Assembly: GCA_002989075.1 (NCBI GenBank)
Contig: PSQN01000006.1
Location: forward strand, 1,364,001 to 1,428,000
Reading direction: 5' to 3'
Length of the DNA stretch: 64,000 bases
Source of the DNA: Arthonia radiata
Lineage: Eukaryota; Ascomycota; Arthoniomycetes; Arthoniales; Arthoniaceae
Shown here: piece by piece, positions 24,601 through 34,393 of the stretch
How positions within the stretch are numbered: the first letter of the stretch is position 1
Layout: the number at the start of each line of letters is the position of its first letter
The notes under the pieces: model-generated
Told to the model about the DNA's origin: nothing
Seen by the model: the letters and a program-made list of their open reading frames with translations, nothing else
Database searches by the model: none
Program-made: the position numbers and the translations under genes

Positions 24601-25289
24601 GCATCCGTCGCGCCGCTAACAACACTTTCGGCTTCATTGCCAAAGCCATTGGCCCTCAAGATGTCCTCGCCACTCTTCTCAACAACCTGCGAGTTCAAGA
24701 GCGTCAGTCACGTGTGTGCACGGCGGTCGCTATTGGCATCGTCGCTGAGACTTGTGCGCCATTCACCGTGTTACCGGCTCTTATGAACGAGTACCGCGTG
24801 CCTGAGCTAAACGTGCAGAACGGTGTGCTCAAGGCGCTGTCCTTTCTCTTCGAGTACATCGGCGAGATGGCCAAAGACTACGTCTACGCCATCACGCCCC
24901 TCATCGAAGATGCACTCATCGATCGCGACCAAGTCCACCGTCAGACCGCCGCATCCGTCGTTCAGCACATTGCTCTCGGCTGCATGGGTCTTGGTGTGGA
25001 GGATGCGCTTGTGCACATGCTCAACCTCATCTGGCCCAACATCTATGAGACGAGCCCGCACGTCATCGACCGTGTTATCATGGCCGTCGACTCCATTCGT
25101 ACTGCGGTTGGGTCAGGCATCGTCATGAACTACTTCCTGCCCATGCTGTTCCATCCAGCACGCAAGGTGCGAGAGCCAGGATGGCGCTGCTATAACAACA
25201 GCTATGTCCAGCAGGCGGATCAAATGGTGCCTTACTACCCAGATCTGCCGGAGAGTGTCGTACGGGACGAGTTGTTTGTCATGATCTGA
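21642..25289 (+). CDS. HSH155: U2 snRNP scaffold SF3B1 (Hsh155/Prp10)
   Basis: Read without splicing the frame is 1215 codons; a canonical 51-bp intron (21652-21702, gtaagt...gctaac...cag) probably removes 17 of them, giving 1198 residues starting MSETDFKEVQ. The N-terminal third is disordered and carries three RWDT ligand motifs (about 211, 238, 259) that bind U2AF-homology domains. From about 390 on lie roughly 20 HEAT repeats that clamp the U2 snRNA-branch site duplex and SF3B6/PHF5A. Positions equivalent to human R625, H662, K666 and K700 are all conserved ([23 protein letters not shown]). The end [15 protein letters not shown] matches the family. Length is near the fungal norm. The only other intron-like signal I see is the early one. 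Confidence 0.97.
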   Translation: MSESKFALSLRSKKSANQVAADFKEVQRLQQERNALAAGKKGSKTFDPANQRTDSNKASLTESFDKDLYSNGDKFAGYNTSIAAADGDDDEEMDGDNTNRLVGQYTASSAQMNEFARGGPTEEMDLMDSKEKQAQISNRMTDYQKRQFNRKLSPTRADPLAANGEADGQTYKQVMAERELEREEERVARILKERQANGEDGVVEHEATLRDKTPPPETKDAEPPRKRKRRWDTGTDTGTEATPAPETVNGDAAATKRSRWDTAESATPAPSDASKKSRRWDTGGGAAAVAPAPPQGQAPSFIGFGTDVSARNAPLSDEDLDRMLPSEGYKILDPPPGFEPLRKPTSGTQAPATLFDQQPVDVAAIGRAAPEGVPGVGDLQFYKESDQQYFGKLADGSNENEMSVEELKERKIMRLLLKVKNGTPPQRKTALRQITDNARSFGAGPLFDQILPLLMEKSLEDQERHLLVKVIDRILYKLDDLVRPYVHKILVVIEPLLIDQDYFARVEGREIISNLSKAAGLPSMISTMRPDIDHVDEYVRNTTARAFAVVASALGIPALLPFLRAVCQSKKSWQARHTGVKIIQQIAILMGCAVLPHLNGLVDCIGSRLDDEQTKVRTVTSLSIAALAEASAPYGIESFDQILNPLWTGARKQRGKGLAGYLKAVGYLIPLMDEEYANYYTSQIMQILLREFQSPDEEMKKVVLKVVSQCANTQGVTSAYLKETVLNDFFKAFWVRRMALDRRNYRQVVDTTVDLGQKVGCGEIVERIVSNLKDEQEAYRKMTLETIEKLIASLGAADIQERLEERLIDGVLHAFQEQSVEDIVMLNGFGTVVNALDTRCKGYLPQIVSTILWRLNNKSATVRQQAADLISRISLVMSHCGEEQLMGKLGIVLYEYLGEEYPEVLGSILGALRSIVTVVGVTSMQPPIKDLLPRLTPILRNRHEKVQENTIDLVGRIADRGAESVNAREWMRICFELLDMLKAHKKGIRRAANNTFGFIAKAIGPQDVLATLLNNLRVQERQSRVCTAVAIGIVAETCAPFTVLPALMNEYRVPELNVQNGVLKALSFLFEYIGEMAKDYVYAITPLIEDALIDRDQVHRQTAASVVQHIALGCMGLGVEDALVHMLNLIWPNIYETSPHVIDRVIMAVDSIRTAVGSGIVMNYFLPMLFHPARKVREPGWRCYNNSYVQQADQMVPYYPDLPESVVRDELFVMI

Positions 25290-25796
25290 ACGTCCCAATG
25301 GCAGTTCAAACGGGATTCTTTATGGATACGTAAGGGTATCCGCGGTGCACGTGTAGCGTGGTAGCATCATGACAGTGATGACATGGGAGGCTGGCATGAT
25401 CTTGTTCAAACCGCGAGACAGCGTGCAAGTATAGCGTGAGCACCAGCTTGACTAGCATTTTGTACATCAGAGTAATCTTCAAGCACCAAATTATCGGGTT
25501 TGCCCATCGACCGCAGCTGGTCATCGTGAGCGTTATAGGCCGGAAGAATACACAATTTAACAGAAGCCCTTTGGGCCGAGTGCTATTAACTTGCTGAGCT
25601 TATGTGTAGCTGCAGATCATAGTACCAAACAAGCTCGCGTTGTCCCCGCCTATGACATAAGAAAGGTACTGTACTGTTAATAAAATCCGCAGTAACATCC
25701 GCGACGAGGACGGCCGCACCACATACATCTCAGCCCGGCTTGAGATAGAGCGCCACCTCTACACTGATCAGATCAAACAGTAACACGCAACTCAAC
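25290..25796. other. Intergenic, aldehyde dehydrogenase promoter
   Basis: 507 bp with no supported gene. It holds the SF3B1 3' flank and then the promoter of the dehydrogenase. Confidence 0.4.
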
Positions 25797-27745
25797 ATGG
25801 CTACCAATGGCACCACCAACGGTACAATCCACCAGCTCCCCTTCAAAGTACGCCTCCACCCATTCTCTCACCACCACGCCCAACATCATCCACCACCATG
25901 ATCACTCTCCCACCATCCTCTCCCGCCATCCTCGCCACCAACTGACACCCCCAGCTCAACGACCCCACCCTCCTGCACCAACAATCCCACATCGCCGGCC
26001 GCTGGGTGTCCTCAAAGTCCGCACAGTCTTTCGTTGTCATCGACCCCGGCACTGGCAAACCATGGGCGACTGCCCCCGTCAACACGGCTGCGGACGTCGA
26101 TGGCGCGGTGACTGCGGCGCATGAGGCATTTTTGGGGTTCGCGAAGACGAGTCCAAGGGAGAGGGCGCGGTGGATGTATGAGTGGTGAGTTTTGCGTTCT
26201 ATTTTGCGTTTTGTGGTGGGTGTGCGTGATGGAGATGGTGGGTGTGGTGGTGTGGTGACGGTTGTGATGACGGTTGTGGTGACGGTCGTGGTGAAGGTGG
26301 CAGTGAATGTTCGTGGGCAAGTGGAGAGAGGAGCGTAGGCGTCGAGCGAGGAGCGCAGGAGTTGGTTGGAACAACAAGGAAATATGCTAACATCACAGGC
26401 ACCGCCTCATCGACGCCAACAAAGACGACCTCGCGCAGATCGTGACGCACGAGACGGGCAAGCCGCTCGCGGAGTCGTACGGCGAGATCGCCTACGCTCA
26501 AGGCTTCACATTCTTCTTCGCGGGTGAAGCTGAGCGCATCTCTGGCACGGTGTCGCGCGCCGCGGTCCTGGGCCGGCGTATCTTGACGGTCAAGCAGCCG
26601 ATCGGCGTGGCAGTCGCATTAGTGAGTCTGCACGATTCAGCCAACATGCTTCCCCTATACTGCAAGGGCGTCACACACGTACCTGAACGAACACTCACAA
26701 CCACCCCCAGGTCCCCTGGAATTTCCCCATCGCAATGATCCTCCGCAAATGCGGCGCCGCCCTCGCCGCAGGCTGCACAATGGTCATCAAGCCCTCCCCG
26801 GAGACACCCCTCTCCGTACTCCTCCTCACGGACCTCGCATTACGCGCAGGTTTCCCCGCCGCCGCCCTCAACGTCCTGACCACCGACCTGCCACACACCC
26901 CGGAACTCTCCGAAGCCCTGATCCGGCACCCGCTCACCAAAAAGGTCTCCTTCACCGGCAGCACGCGGGTAGGCAAACTGGTGGCGAGACTCTGCGCAGA
27001 CGGGCTGAAGAAGTGCACGTTGGAATTGGGGGGGAACTGCCCGTTTATCGTGTTTGATGACGCCAACCTGGAGAAGGCGGTGGACGCGCTCATGTTGCTG
27101 AAGTGGCGGCACGCGGGGCAGGCGTGCATATCCGCGAATCGGGTGCTCGTGCAGAGCGGGGTGTACGATAGGTTTGAGGCGATGTTGGTGGAGCGGACGA
27201 AAAGGCTGAAGATGGGGCACGGTGCGGCGGAGGGGACGACGCTGGGGCCGCTGACGACGGAGCGGGGGATTGGGAAGGTGCAGGAGCAGATCCGGGATGC
27301 GGTGGGCAAGGGGGGGCGTGTGGTGCTCGGCGGGGAGGAGGAGCAGAGTTCAGGTGACATCAAAGAGGGGAAGGGGTATTTCCTGCAGCCGACGATTATC
27401 GGGGACATGAAGCCGAAGATGCAGACGAGTAGTGAAGAGGTGTTCGGGCCGTTGTGCGCGTTGTACCGGTTCGACAGCGAAGACGAGGCGGTGACAATGG
27501 CGAATGCGACGAGCATGGGGCTGGCGTCGTATTTCTTCACGCAGAATGCGGATCGGCAGTGGCGGTTGCTGGAGGAGTTGGAGGCGGGGATGATCGGGAT
27601 GAATACGGGGAATCAGAGCGCTGCGGAGAGTCCGTTTGGGGGGATCAAGGAGAGCGGGTATGGGAAGGAGAGTGGGAAGGATGTGGCCGTGGAGGAGTAC
27701 CTGGTGACGAAGACGGGGACGTTGACGGTGGCGGGTCTTGACTGA
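25797..27745 (+). CDS. Aldehyde dehydrogenase, succinate-semialdehyde dehydrogenase-like
   Basis: Exons 25797-25847, 25955-26184, 26399-26621 and 26711-27745 give 512 residues. NAD(P)-binding and catalytic motifs are present: VPWNFPIAMILRK, VIKPSPETPL, the glycine motif FTGSTRVGK, the general-base Glu in LELGGNCPF and the nucleophile Cys in AGQACISANR. Near the end are EVFGPL and SPFGGIKESGYGKE. This pattern fits class I SSADH (GabD/Uga2), which oxidises succinate semialdehyde to succinate in the GABA shunt; related semialdehyde dehydrogenases cannot be excluded. No mitochondrial presequence is obvious. Third positions in exon 4 are very G/C-rich. The second intron (214 bp) is long and G/T repeat-rich for this genome. 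Confidence 0.92.
26185..26398 (+). repeat. G/T-biased imperfect tandem repeat inside an intron
   Basis: The second intron of the aldehyde dehydrogenase gene contains imperfect repeats of a 9-12 bp unit of the type ggttgtggtgac from about 26235 to 26305, with strong strand asymmetry (few C on the plus strand). Confidence 0.6.
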
Positions 27746-28140
27746 GTGGGCAATTGAGCATGTTGTGGCATTCCCATGGTCGAGCATTGCCAATTTAACA
27801 GCATCCGCACAGTCCATACTGTGACCTTTCACGGTCGTGTGAAAAGCTCATTCGTCGGTACTCGCACCAGAGTCCAGCAAGTAGAAGGCAAAAAGCTTGG
27901 ATACAACTGTGAATTGTTTCGACTTATAGTCCATTCATACTGAGTATCGCACACGCGGCAGCACTGCTCATAAGCTGCGGCTAGACATACAGTGACCTGT
28001 CCCCAAAATCCAATATTGCCCTCATTAGCTGTATTGAGCTGGTATCATAATAATTCTTCCATAGATGGATGTCATCCCCGTTTTGTGTTCCGTGTTCCCA
28101 AAAAGCAAGATGCGCCTCCTCATCAGCGACCGCACATATC
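27746..28140. other. Convergent 3' intergenic region
   Basis: 395 bp between two converging stops. No gene seen. It should contain both polyadenylation regions. Confidence 0.4.
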
Positions 28141-29675
28141 TTACAGCATCATCCATATCACCATGCCCACGAAGCCGATCATCGACAATGCTGTCAGTAT
28201 GCCGGCGCCAGCCTTATCTGCTGTCTGGATGGGTGGCAATTTCGCCAGTATCGCTGAGCTGGTGCCGTCTGTCTCCCCACCCAAGCCCGCGTTGTCCTGG
28301 GGCTTCGAAAGCTGAGATGAGTCGCCAGTTTTCAAGTTGACCGGACCGCCAACGTTCTGCTCGCCCCAAACCATGACGGCAGTCAATGCGTTGATCTCCT
28401 GACCCATACCGTACGTACCGTCACATGTGCCAGGCGACGTCCACTTCAGACCGCACTGGCCAGTCACGCCACCACAGTTGCAGGTGCTGACGGCCGCCTT
28501 TGACGTGTCCATTATCACGGGTAGAATCTTGGACGCTTGGTCTGGGACTTGCTTGGCGACGTTCATGAACCATTGAATCAATTGTGATTTGTAGCTCTTC
28601 ATGTCTTGGTTGCAAGTGTTGATGTCTTCACACATGACCTCATAGGCGATGTTGTTCCTGAAAAAGAACTCCAACGATCGGTCAACGAGACCGCCAACCT
28701 CTGTGTGCCATTTGTCGGAATTACCAGTGCTCCAAACCTTGGTGCCGTTGTACAAGGCTGCAGTACCCTGCAAAAAGGCGCCGGCGTTGTAACTGAATTG
28801 TTGCTCGTTGACATCTGAGCAGTTCTGCGCGACCTGAGAGGAATGTCAGTCAGTATTGGCACTGCATAATCACTCCAGCTTGCGCCTCACATCGCCACCA
28901 TCGTATGCATTGTAGTCCTTGTCGATGAATCCGATGTTCTTGCACCAGTCGTACAGCTTCTCTGCCCAGTCGTAGTATTTTGTATCGCCAGTAAAGAGAA
29001 ACAGTCGAGCGCCAAGTGACATCAGTGCGCCATTCGCAATGGTGCTCTTGTACATGTAACCAGCATTGAGAGGGTTGAATTGCCATCTCAAGCCGCCTCC
29101 GCAGGTGTTGGGGTCCCACCGCTCTATTTGACGGTTGAAGACTGCTTGTGCGAGGGGCAGCCATTGCGGTTGGTCTTTCGGAGGGTTAGGAAAATTGGTC
29201 TCTGCAGCCGTCATTGCGGCAAAGCCCCAGAAAGCTTGATCGTCGTTGCCCAAGTCGAATGTCTGATTTTGAGGTTCGTAGTTGCGGTTGTCACCGACTT
29301 GCCAAAGCTGCCATCCTTGATTAGCACAGACCAGCCGCTCGTGTGGGAAACGAGTCATACCATCGCCTCTGTTACAACATCGTTATAGGAGGAGTCGTCA
29401 AAATAATACCAGAAGTTAATCAGAGCCGCGAATGCTTCTGAGCCTTCCCACCAGTAGTAACCTGTAGGTGTGCCGGAGCCAGGGAACATGCCAGGTGCTT
29501 GACCCGTCTGGTTGCCGATGTAGTAGGACATCATGTTGAATGCGATGGTGGACGCTGCCTTGTGTATGGAATCTTGACTGGTCCAGTCGACGTCCATGTT
29601 TTGGCCGCTGACCGACGCTGGTAGGCCCAGCAGTGAGATGCCGAGGACGGCTCTTCTAATTCTTCGTAGCTGCAT
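28141..29675 (-). CDS. GH76 mannan endo-1,6-alpha-mannosidase (Dfg5/Dcw1 family)
   Basis: Exons 29675-29361, 29307-28891 and 28833-28141 give 474 residues. A signal peptide (MQLRRIRRAVLGISLLGLPA) is followed by the (alpha/alpha)6 catalytic domain. Visible motifs are the tandem catalytic aspartates in LGNDDQAFWG, YYWWEGSEAFAAL, and WQFNPLNAGYMYKS. The C-terminal region has CNCGGVTGQCGLKW, a Ser-rich stretch and a terminal hydrophobic segment ILTALSMIGFVGMVIWMML, consistent with a GPI-anchor signal. Dfg5/Dcw1 enzymes are thought to cross-link GPI-mannoproteins into the wall glucan by acting on the GPI mannan core. An in-frame upstream non-ATG extension to 29702 exists, but ATG 29675 gives the clean signal peptide. 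Confidence 0.95.
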
Positions 29676-30670
29676 GATGGCGACAATGTGGTGATGCGAC
29701 AATTAGACCATAGGATTTCCGGTGTTTCTGCAAGGCTGACCAGTGGGGCGTAGCCGAGCAACTGGAGACGTATACAGCAGCTCCAGCAGGAATGAGCGCT
29801 TGTAATTAGCAAAAACGAGAGAAAGGCGACCAACAGATCATCGAGAAGGAAAGAGCACGTCGTGGTAAGGGCATGGGGGAGATCAAAGTGAAGAGCTGAG
29901 AGAGAGGATGAACGGGCGAATATGGGATGAGGTGTCTCGTACTTTGCGGGAGACGATCTCACACGCGGCGGAGCTCGAAACTAACGTCTTACTCTTACAT
30001 AACACGGCACTCGCGATCCATCCGCCTCGAACACATCTTCTCCTCATGCGCCGCTGCCGTGTTGAATGCATTTCTTGCTTTGAGTGTGCGTTCAGGTCGA
30101 GGCAAAGCTATCGGAGCGTTTGGAGAAACTCACGACGTCAGTCTGTCACACGTTCCAATCTTATCCTTGCCCTGGACGAGTATCGTCACCGATGAGGCTA
30201 GTCTCAAAGGGGAAACATACGGACTTATTTTAGCCCTCAGCCTTACAAGGGGTCAGCCGCATCTTCTTCAACCGTGGCACGAGTGGTTGCTCGGTTTCGT
30301 CTGTCTGTGCTTGTCGAGGTCCATCGTATCACGAGTGTGCCAGGACTGCCGGCGGGCTTTCGGCTATATGGCAAGCAATATAGCAGTGTGCACGGAATTA
30401 TTGACTTATACTAAGCTCTTGTACCAGTATCGCACTCGAGAGCTGGAGTAACGGAGACCGCGAAAAGGGGGTTCTAGGAAGTGACAGCACGCTGTGAACT
30501 CGAGTACTGTAACGGCACCTAATATGCATGTATCGAAAACTACCAGCATAATACCATTACCAGCAAGCTGTCTATAGGCGTCGCAACCAGCGCGACACCT
30601 ATCCTTATACACAGCAGATATCTCACTTGCCGCACGATGGTGAACATCCAGCTAATCCATTCCCATTACC
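29676..30670. other. Intergenic, GH76 promoter and upstream 3' flank
   Basis: About 1 kb. A 174-codon plus-strand frame (29927-30451) lacks an initiating context, domain pattern or splice partners, and I do not call it a gene. Confidence 0.4.
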
Positions 30671-32023
30671 TTACCTCATAATATCAGCATGTTGCCAGTA
30701 CGGTAACGCTCTGACTTCTTGCTCGCGCGCACTAAATTGCGCGCTGGCCTCGAGCATCATGGCTTTCCGCCACTCCGCAAGATCGTGGATCCCAATCTCC
30801 ATGACCTGGAACGTTGCCTCCACCAATCTGTTCAGATCGGCAGGTGGCACACGCGTGTGCACTCGCTTGACAGGCGTCTTGCACTCCACGTGCCATGTGC
30901 GACTGAAGTCGAGATGACTTTCGGGCTTCGGCTTCCAGCCGCCCCATTGCCAGTAGTTGTTTGGCTTATCCGCAACAGACACGACGTACTGCTCGCGACG
31001 CAGCGTCTCATAGAATGGATCGCTGTCTTCACTATCAACGAGACGCACGACGCACTGGCGCTTGTCAGCGTTGAGTCTGTTCGTGCCCTTCTCGCTGAAG
31101 CTGGTGACGGGCACGGTCAGCAGGCCGTCAGGTAGCTTGCCAATAATGACGCAGTACCGCATCTTACCGCAGATTGGGCCTGTTGTTGCGGTGTAGCCGA
31201 CGCAGTCGTCGCCGGGGCGTAGGCTAGGATCGAAGTTCGGAGTGTAGACAGGTGCCATGATGACTTCACCGAGGATGTAATCTTGTGGTGACCAGATCGT
31301 GGTCCATGGATAAGGAAAGTAGCCTTCCTCCATCGGTCGTTCAACGGCGTTGATCAAGTCCCTGTTACCGGTCAGCGTCAGTGTCCTACTATCATTTTTG
31401 AGGTGGGTCGCGATAGGTATCTCATCGTTTTGTTTGTTTGGCGTGTACGACGTGTAGCTGTTGGGAAGTAGGTTGGCGAGCGTGACCTCCGAGCGCGTGG
31501 TGTGTAAGAAAGGGTGTTGCACAGGTGAACTATGAGCATTAGCTAGAGGCCGAAACAGGGAGTCTAGCCGACGATGCTGCTGCCACGGGTTGTTTGTCCA
31601 ACGATTCTCGTGTGGCCGCTGCAATCGGTGCAGAGCCGCATCTGCGACACGCCCCGCTCGTCTTTGAAGCTGAAATGATTCGATACGCGTCTGTCGCCGT
31701 CTCGCAGCATAGTTGTCGCAACGTTTCAGTTGTGAGTATCTGGCGCCGCTCCTCACAACCCGACGTGGAGCAAGTGCCTTCTCGCGAGCCTGGTACTGCT
31801 GACGGCTGGCAGCTAGATAGGCCTGCAGGTCATTGTACAACGTTGGGGCATTGCTCATCTCAATCTCGGGTACTGAGCTTCGTCGAAAGACTGTCGCAGC
31901 GGCATCACGAGCAAAGATGTTCTGACCTTGCGGATAGAGAATTTCCCTTTCTATGAAACGCCTTGCCGTGGTGTCAAAAATGTGAACGTGGGTTACAACG
32001 AAGCCATCGGGAATTCGCACCAT
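30671..32023 (-). CDS. Hypothetical protein, 450 residues, no known domain
   Basis: Single exon starting MVRIPDGFVVTHVHIFDTT and ending YWQHADIMR. The protein is hydrophilic, with no signal peptide or membrane span. An Arg/Gln-rich basic section (about 85-150) precedes a more globular half with YPWTTIWSPQDYILGEVIMAP, GDDCVGYTATTGPICGKMRY and DFSRTWHVECKTPVKRVHTR. The even composition and the clean 1.35-kb frame on one strand support a real gene. I do not recognise the family, and it could be restricted to this lineage. The neighbouring zinc-ribbon gene is in the same orientation about 540 bp upstream, but nothing else links them. Confidence 0.7.
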   Translation of the reverse strand: MVRIPDGFVVTHVHIFDTTARRFIEREILYPQGQNIFARDAAATVFRRSSVPEIEMSNAPTLYNDLQAYLAASRQQYQAREKALAPRRVVRSGARYSQLKRCDNYAARRRQTRIESFQLQRRAGRVADAALHRLQRPHENRWTNNPWQQHRRLDSLFRPLANAHSSPVQHPFLHTTRSEVTLANLLPNSYTSYTPNKQNDEIPIATHLKNDSRTLTLTGNRDLINAVERPMEEGYFPYPWTTIWSPQDYILGEVIMAPVYTPNFDPSLRPGDDCVGYTATTGPICGKMRYCVIIGKLPDGLLTVPVTSFSEKGTNRLNADKRQCVVRLVDSEDSDPFYETLRREQYVVSVADKPNNYWQWGGWKPKPESHLDFSRTWHVECKTPVKRVHTRVPPADLNRLVEATFQVMEIGIHDLAEWRKAMMLEASAQFSAREQEVRALPYWQHADIMR

Positions 32024-32560
32024 TATTACTGATAATATAGGGCCCTGCCTAGTAAGTTAATGTCGATTGGGTTGAACGGAATGGAACTGAATTGAACTGT
32101 TTGCCGGTCTATGCTGAGTGTTGGATGGTCCGAAGTCTTGAGGGCTACAGCGTGCTCTAAACGCATGGAGTTTACGCTTGCCCACATGGCACACTGAGGA
32201 GGCACAATCGGCAGTGTGCCCATGTCGACCGCTTTGTCATTCGAAAGTCGAACAAAGACAAAGTGTAGGGCGAAATGCTGAACAAACCTATTGTGAGCCA
32301 TTATCGTCAGGAAGACGTGCATTTGTGCACAGAGGCGGAACATCGCAAAAGACGTCATGTCCGTAGGTAGGCAGTCGCATGTTGGTCTTGTTGCTCAAGC
32401 CGGTCGTGGTAGTGTCATTGAACTTTTCTTTGCTTCGCCATCCGCTTCCTCTGACAAATGATGATGCATTAAACTTGGGCGTTGTAGCTCCTCATCATGA
32501 GACCGTCCTTCGCTGTACCGCATGCCACGCAACACACATTCTTTCCATTCTTCCTCTCTC
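32024..32560. other. Intergenic, promoter of the 450-residue protein
   Basis: 537 bp. A 110-codon minus-strand frame (32358-32026) directly abuts the next gene's start region and shows no domain features. Confidence 0.4.
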
Positions 32561-33178
32561 TCAGAGCCTCTTCCTCTCCGCTTTCATAACCTGAGCACTT
32601 TCGTTGTTTTGCTCCTTGCGCAGCCTATGCGCTTCCGCGTCAGAGTCCTCTTTACCGTATTTCCTAATGTAATTATAGCAACCCGTGCAGACATATGCAT
32701 TCGCTTTCTGCGGATGTAGGCGTGGAGGACCGGGTGTCTCAGTCTTGAGGAGCTTCCTCTTGCAACAAGGGCACTTCGGCACACCTGCTTTCACCACTTC
32801 TGAGACCAAACCGGAGAGCTCTTCCCTTCGCGCCACCCGAACTTCGCTCGTGGCTACTGTGTCGGTGTCACGCAAGTTGCCATGCGCGCAAAAATGCACA
32901 TAACAGAACGTACAAACTCGGGTGCCGAGGGGGGCGCTATTGTCTGTCTAGTATTCTTTCTTAATCGTCTTGTTGCAGGCTGAGTTGCCGTAACTTCCTG
33001 GACCGGGCTTGCGTCCCGAGACAACACCTCGCCTGATGGGCAGCGCAGCATTAAGAGGCTCGGCTGATGGCGGGTGCATTTGAATGATCGAAAGAATATG
33101 GTTGTAAAACTCGGCCGCAGCACAATTGCCGTATGGAGTGCTATGATCCGCGGGAGCATACGTACCCATAACAACCAT
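32561..33178 (-). pseudogene. Cys-rich zinc-ribbon-like gene interrupted by one in-frame TAG
   Basis: Two open stretches lie in the same minus-strand frame, separated only by a TAG at 32950-32948. The upstream part (from ATG 33178 or 33169, MVVMGTYAPADHSTPYGN) ends ...NSACNKTIKKEY. The downstream part continues TDNSAPLGTRVCTFCYVHFC and then KCPCCKRKLLKTETP and AYVCTGCYNYIRKYGKED to the stop at 32561. Paired CxxC motifs suggest two zinc sites. No GT..AG intron can remove the stop. It could be a recent loss, a strain polymorphism, or programmed read-through. The downstream half alone could also be expressed from the ATG near 32899. No named family recognised; the CxGCYNYxRKxG motif is reminiscent of fungal GATA-like fingers. 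Confidence 0.55.
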
Positions 33179-34393
33179 AATAATGGCCTCATACAAGATG
33201 AGATATCCGAACGAAATAGGTGGTGTGAAGAGGGCGAGAGCGTAGAATGTGATCGAAGTGGACGATGCGGAGCTGAACAGCAACCTGCCAAACGTAGCAG
33301 AACAAAGCGCTGATCAGCCTTCGACATATCGACTTGAGCCAGGTTAATTCTACGTGTACTCGGGTTGGGGTTAATTCAATAGCAAGACGTGCTCACTGCC
33401 CAGCATTCAGCCCTGCTGCTACATTAGACCATGGATGACCAGCATGAGCTCACGAGTATGTGGTAGACGTCGATATAATGCATGCAACTCGCGACGCGAG
33501 ACCAAGTGACAAGGTGGATGAAGACAATTGGCGCAGGTCTGTAGAATGTAGCTTTTCCATTGAACACCGAGTGTTTACGGTTCATACATCGCATGCTCTA
33601 TTTCCTGCCTTGTAAAAGCTATTCATGCTCCATAGTTGATGCCATAGATCCCCCAACGGTCTCGGGCTTTAGGCCAAGTTTGGGCGCGTGCACGGTTTCT
33701 ATTGAAAGGCGGAAAAATTGAGCTCGGAAGACTAAAGAGAGAGAGAGCGCGCGATATAGATTCGCGATGTCTTCAAACGTGTGACAGGTCTGACAAGTAA
33801 ATTCAATGCGTCAATCTGCAGAAAGAAAACAGCGGTGCACAGAAGACAAAGAAAGGGTATTCGAAAGCGTTTTAGTGGCTTGGCATGTATGGGAAGAAAT
33901 GGCTCAAATAGGCAGTTGCCTGCTTACCTCGTGAATTTCCTGGGCCTCGAGCAACTTCTTCTTGACCGTGATTATCCTCACAACCGCAAGCAAAGTCGTC
34001 CACCAACCAGCACTCATAAATTTCCATAGTCGCTAGACATCTAGCGGCAATACCTCTGACAACCTTACAACATCAACCACCATCTATGGGCTCCGTCGCA
34101 AACAGCAAATTATCCCTTCTCACCCATGTTCCCAGCCTCTCCCTTCCCGGCTTTGCTCCTGCCCGTTTGAGTGCTCCTATCACAGCGATTGTGCGCCCGT
34201 TCGATATCCTGTGGCTACTGGCGCGAGGTCCGCCTTGAAGAGGCGGACGAAAACTTAACAGACGTGTGAGGGTTGGTCCATCTGTCGCAAAGCACTTCCA
34301 GTGGACTAACAAAGACTCACAAGCGCGTCATCATTACCATCACATTCATAAACATCTGTACATACTGTGCACATTCTCGAGACAGCATTCACA
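33179..34393. promoter_or_regulatory. Divergent intergenic region with GA microsatellite
   Basis: About 1.2 kb between diverging genes. A short (ga)n/(gc)n run sits at about 33733-33755. The 34.25-34.39 kb part should be the leader of the AGC kinase. No gene is supported. Confidence 0.45.

Noticed and set aside
26695-27540. 281-codon minus-strand frame opposite the aldehyde dehydrogenase
   Set aside because: It is the antisense shadow of a very GC3-rich exon with catalytic motifs on the plus strand; no domain logic of its own.
29927-30451. 174-codon plus-strand frame in the GH76 upstream region
   Set aside because: No signal, domain, splice partners or convincing start; composition looks like random open sequence.
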